This document shows, piece by piece, positions 59,970-64,000 of a stretch of 64,000 bases of DNA. Position 1 is the stretch's first letter, and each line of letters begins with the position of its first letter. Under the pieces are notes generated by a model, which was given only the letters and a program-made list of their open reading frames with translations, made no database searches and was not told the DNA's origin. The position numbers were made by a program, and so were the translations under genes. This DNA comes from Acanthacorydalis orientalis (taxonomy: Eukaryota > Arthropoda > Insecta > Megaloptera > Corydalidae), in NCBI GenBank assembly GCA_034766995.1, contig CM068315.1, positions 50,119,162-50,183,161 on the forward strand, in the 5' to 3' direction.

Positions 59970-61679
59970 TTATGTACATAATAAAAATATACTACACTAT
60001 ATTTTATATATAGCATGAATATTATTTTTTGCAATTTTATTTAATTTAAATAAATCATATTTTTATTTGATTACTACAGTTTAATAATTTTCAATTTATG
60101 TTATCTAAATATATAATTTATTTACCTACTTCCCCGAAAACGAATATAATTAGATATGAATAAATTTACAGAAATATTACTTATAGATAAAATTAATTAA
60201 AATATCACTTTTTTATTATTGTACCGTATTACTAGAGCCACATATCACGAAAGAATTAAATTACGGTTCTTTTTTTAAAAAAAATGTTTTCTTCAATTTC
60301 AGATGCAAATAGCATAAAAACATTTAAAACCTCTCTTATTTTCTAGCACAATATTTTTATAAAGTCTTAAACAAGAACTGTTGTTTTATTGAAATGAGTG
60401 AATTTCATACATACACTTAACGAACCGATAAATTCTCGCTTTCAGTAACTGTTTAACCCATATGATTTTAAACATTTTAAGTAAACATGAGAGATTATGA
60501 ACGAAAACCGGCCATAAGAAGATAGACTGAAATGAATTAAATCTATTCCAGTTTAATTTTAGCTAGGTAAACATGTGTGACATCGATTATATTTCATGGA
60601 ACCGAATAAAAAACGAGATTGTTTTGAGCTATATCAAACTAAATGTTTCTTATTGTTGGTAAAAAAAAAACTTATTGATAAATTATCTATCTACCTGAAA
60701 ATTTCAAACACATAATAACTTATAAAACTGTCCTAAGTCCGTTGTTTACTGTACTGTATTGTTAAAAATGTACTAAGTGCGTTGTTACTGTTTTACTTAT
60801 TAACTTATAAAACTGTACTAAATCTATGAAGTGTGTGGAGGAAAGTTCAATTAAAACTATACAGTTTAAAACCATAAAATTAAAAATTTCACAAAAAATA
60901 AACAGCGTACGTCATTGAAATTCGATTCATATAAAAAATTAAATAATCTTTTTTATAATATTTTCGCTACAACAAATCTGATAGCAAAGATACAGTTTCA
61001 GAGTCTGACTACTTCACATTACACAGTTTATCTTATTTCATAAATTATCGTCTTATTTGTATCCCGTATATAAAGATATTGTTCAGAAAATTTTTCAAAA
61101 ATTTATATTCTTTAATATGTAAATGAAAAATAGCAAAAATGAATAGAAATAATGGACATAAAAATGAAAAATTCTGAAAAGTCCACAATGACATTTCACT
61201 AGAAAATCATACAATTTTTATTAAAAATTTACAACGAAATATTTCCAACATGTCTTTATTATATTTTTTATAGAACTCAAGAATTTTTATGAAAAAATTG
61301 ATAATTCTTTGAAGATTAGCAACAACTTCATTGTTGTCAGAAACGTAACGAAAATTAATTTTAAATACCTTACAACTATTTTTATTTCATTGAAAGACAT
61401 TTATAGAACAACTATGTAAAAGAAACGAAAATTGAAGACATTTAATTAAGAAAATCGTAAATTTGTTATTATTTTTTTTATAGAACCGCACTAACTTAAT
61501 TCAGTATTTTTCTACGAATACACATAATCTTTATCATCACTAGAATATATACACACACACATATATATATATATATATACAATACATGCTTGTTGTATAT
61601 ATATATATATATATGAATATATGTGGATTTGTGAGATTTTTCTCTAGAATAAATATTGAATTATTTCATCGAAATCAAT
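59966..61679. other. AT-rich intergenic DNA
   Basis: Unique AT-rich sequence. Near 60720-60830 the phrase AACTTATAAAACTGT-CTAAGT recurs imperfectly (60717, 60803). No gene seen. Confidence 0.5.
61544..61614. repeat. (AC)n(AT)n cluster
   Basis: ATATACACACACACATATAT to 61579, then a second AT block at 61596-61614. Confidence 0.92.
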
Positions 61680-62000
61680 TAAGAGCGTTTGTACGTGGAA
61701 CAGAAAAGCTTGTATGAATGTCTCAAATATCGACAATTCTGTTGAACTTGTCGTAATACAGGTACTGGATGGTCAAACGAAGTTTGAAATAAATAAAAAA
61801 AAAACTTTCAGCACGAAGCAGTGTGCCCGGTAAAGCTTGTTCGATGTGGGCACGTGATAAATTATGTAAGTGTGAAAGATTAACTTTTAATTGACATCGC
61901 ATGTGCGACACGGCTGCAGAACTTTTCACTCCAACTGATTAATTTTGTTCGTACGTTCATTGCCTCTGGCAAATCGACAATAAAATTACATACGTTGATA
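61680..62000. other. GC-richer island
   Basis: Unique sequence with raised G+C at 61810-61960 (AGTGTGCCCGGTAAAGC near 61821, ATGTGGGCACGTGATA near 61844). A 68-codon minus frame (61929 to 61723) has no motif I recognise. Confidence 0.33.
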
Positions 62001-63552
62001 TAATGGAGTCATTAAAAACTTGTTAGTTGCCTATTGAATATTTGGAATCATTTTATGAACGTATGTTATTATACATTATATATTTATATTTCCGGATTCC
62101 AGCTATCAACAAAAATGGTCCGTACTTCAGAACCACACTTTATAATTAATATTTATATATAAATTTACGAAAATACACTTGTGTGGTTTATTTACAAAAT
62201 GTTTACACAGCGAACAGTAATAAGTGAACCGGTGTAATAAATATGTAAAGTTCGTCTTATCGATTAAATAAAAACTCTATTGTTTATTGTTTAAAAAATA
62301 ATACAAAGAAGAACGTTTTAATATAGATAAAAGCGTTGAAAATAATGTTGAAACACCTCAAAGTATACGCTCAAATAAACAATTTACAACAATTTATACA
62401 ACCCAGTACTTTTAGTACTTTTCTATCGTAACAACGAAAATGCATTCAGAAACATTCCCACTCTTATCTGAATTTTTCTAAAAGAACGAGTATTCAGTAC
62501 AGTCGTAGTGTCATGAAGAGAATATCTTGTTTCTAAAAGTCGACGTTTTGTGATAGAATGTCAACGTACCGTTCAATATAAAGGATACTCTTTGTTTATT
62601 CTTATCATTTTTATACAATGAAAAAAGTAAATATACAACGTTCAAATATGAGATACATGACAGATGCATTTGTTTTATTTCATGTTGTAATGTGTGTTAC
62701 AATTATATGAACAGAATACCGGAGAGGTTTTATGTCACGTATTCAAAGTTATTCACAAAAAAATTCTCTATAAAATCAAATTTCAAGTTGTATATAAATA
62801 TATTGCGTCTCTTTTAACGGTATTGTTGTTATTGTTTTCTGAATCTTTTGAAATAAAAAAATACCTTGTTATACTTTCAAAAAGATCACTCGTCGCACAA
62901 ACACTAATAAAATCTAAAAGAATTAATAAAATTCAATTTGATTTAATGCTATTTTGATAAATAATCCGAAAAAGGTAGAATATTACATCGATAAATAAAA
63001 TAGGACGTGTAAAAATAACATCTAAACAAGTTTTGTTTACAAAACGAATACTAATTTTTCGCTTGTATTGATTTTTTGGAATATTAAATATATTAAATTT
63101 GAATTTTAATATTAATACATTTATTGCACGCACAAAACCATTTTTTTATTAAAATATTGACTATATTACATGTAAATGTCGAGACTCAAATCTCTAATGT
63201 GTGTTGCCTGATCAATAGTTTATTCACGAAGGACTCTGTTCTATAGCTCAGTACGGTAACCAATGTTTTAAGTATATTTCCATACTGTTATTTTTTAAAT
63301 TTAAAATTCGTTTATTTTTTATATTAAAACATAACATAAAACACATTATATCAGAAATTTATCAACAAAAACATCAATTAATATTTTTTGTCAAAGTTTA
63401 TTTAATCATTTCATCTACACGTATGATAACAAAAAATATTTTTAAAGTGTTTTCTTTAATAACAATATTTAAAAAAAAACTGTCATCTAATCTAATGAAT
63501 ATTTGAACTAATCGCTTTCGTATAATAAAACATGTATTGATTTAGCTGAAAC

Positions 63553-63578
63553 ATATATATATATATGTGTGTGTGTGT
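63553..63578. repeat. (AT)n(GT)n compound array
   Basis: About 14 bp of AT followed by 12 bp of GT. Confidence 0.9.
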
Positions 63579-63976
63579 TGGCATGTATTTTTTAAGTACA
63601 CTGATACAATGTAAACTAATATTAGTATCGAATGGAATTTGTGATTTCCATTAGAAAAATTACTCTGTAATTCTAATATAAATTCTTTATCAAAATGACT
63701 TATAATTATTACTAGAAACCATTAAAAATCAGCTTCAATCAATAAGTGTATATACACAAAACAATAAACAGGCATGATATCAAGGTTGTAACAATAATTA
63801 AGTTGTTAAAAATAATACCAATCAGCATATATATGTTTGTTTTACCGAGAAAATGTATTGAACTATTTAAAATATTGATTAAAATTTTCATAGAACTTGT
63901 TAATAATCTAAATCCAGATATAATCTCTCACTTTTTGTCAACTTCGATTTTTTACTAGTCACGCAAATATAAGACC

Positions 63977-64000
63977 TATATATATATATATATATATATA
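63977..64000. repeat. (AT)n microsatellite at the window edge
   Basis: AT run reaching the last base. Its full length is not visible. Confidence 0.9.

Larger units (their letters stand above)
62001..64000. other. AT-rich intergenic DNA
   Basis: Unique sequence with slightly less AT-rich patches near 62500-62580 and 63180-63260. Arrays lie at 63553 and at the window end. Short open frames (87 codons at 62694, 70 at 63746) lack any recognisable motif. Confidence 0.5.

Noticed and set aside
62694..62957. 87-codon plus frame near the right end
   Set aside because: Lys/Ile/Leu-rich composition expected from AT-rich DNA, with no conserved features.

Overview
The window is a very AT-rich, gene-poor stretch of a eukaryotic nuclear genome. 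No intact conserved host gene, rRNA, canonical tRNA or CRISPR array can be recognised. About sixty (AT)n microsatellites, commonly 25-90 bp, are scattered at roughly one per kilobase, some with (GT)/(AC) or (GA) ends. The only recognisable protein-coding sequence is decayed DNA transposons of the Tc1/mariner superfamily plus one unrelated repeat-borne gene relic. The mariner types (Hsmar1/cecropia-like termini, a second family with CACGAGGG ends, and an insect-type family with an ETG-motif helix-turn-helix) and the absence of visible LINE or LTR coding sequence suggest an insect. Base composition and the mariner-dominated repeats would fit a hymenopteran such as a bee or small wasp, but this is a low-confidence inference.

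Layout. 0-10 kb: AT arrays, GC-richer islands near 1.0-1.3, 3.7-4.0 and 7.4 kb, and three cecropia-type mariner remnants (5144-5434, 6137-6846, 8827-8986). 10-23 kb: mostly unique AT-rich DNA with islands near 10.5, 12.2, 15.7, 19.1, 21.6 and 22.6 kb and one more deleted mariner (18079-18594). 23-30 kb: a decayed gene of a repeat-borne family (23648-24168), a striking inverted repeat (25268-25409), and islands at 27.4 and 29.6 kb. 30-46 kb: mariner pieces at 30005-30491, 32456-33045, 34605-34751 and 41940-42402, a tRNA-like SINE head near 43.2 kb, and a full-length 1.28-kb mariner at 44286-45564 with TA duplications and two substituted catalytic residues. 46-64 kb: another tRNA-like relic at 47.1 kb, a G-rich island at 48.1-48.5 kb, an unidentified decayed segment at 52.6-53.4 kb, and a mariner-like relic at 58632-59925.

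No genes work together as a pathway here. The connections visible are between repeats. Three cecropia-type copies share one internal deletion and so look like a non-autonomous subfamily that kept only the DNA-binding end of the transposase. Several transposon ends or breakpoints lie directly on (AT)n arrays. The GC-richer islands are spaced through the desert and are the best candidates for conserved regulatory DNA or unrecognised exons of a gene whose coding part lies outside the window. Island boundaries, composition statements and alignments were made by eye.
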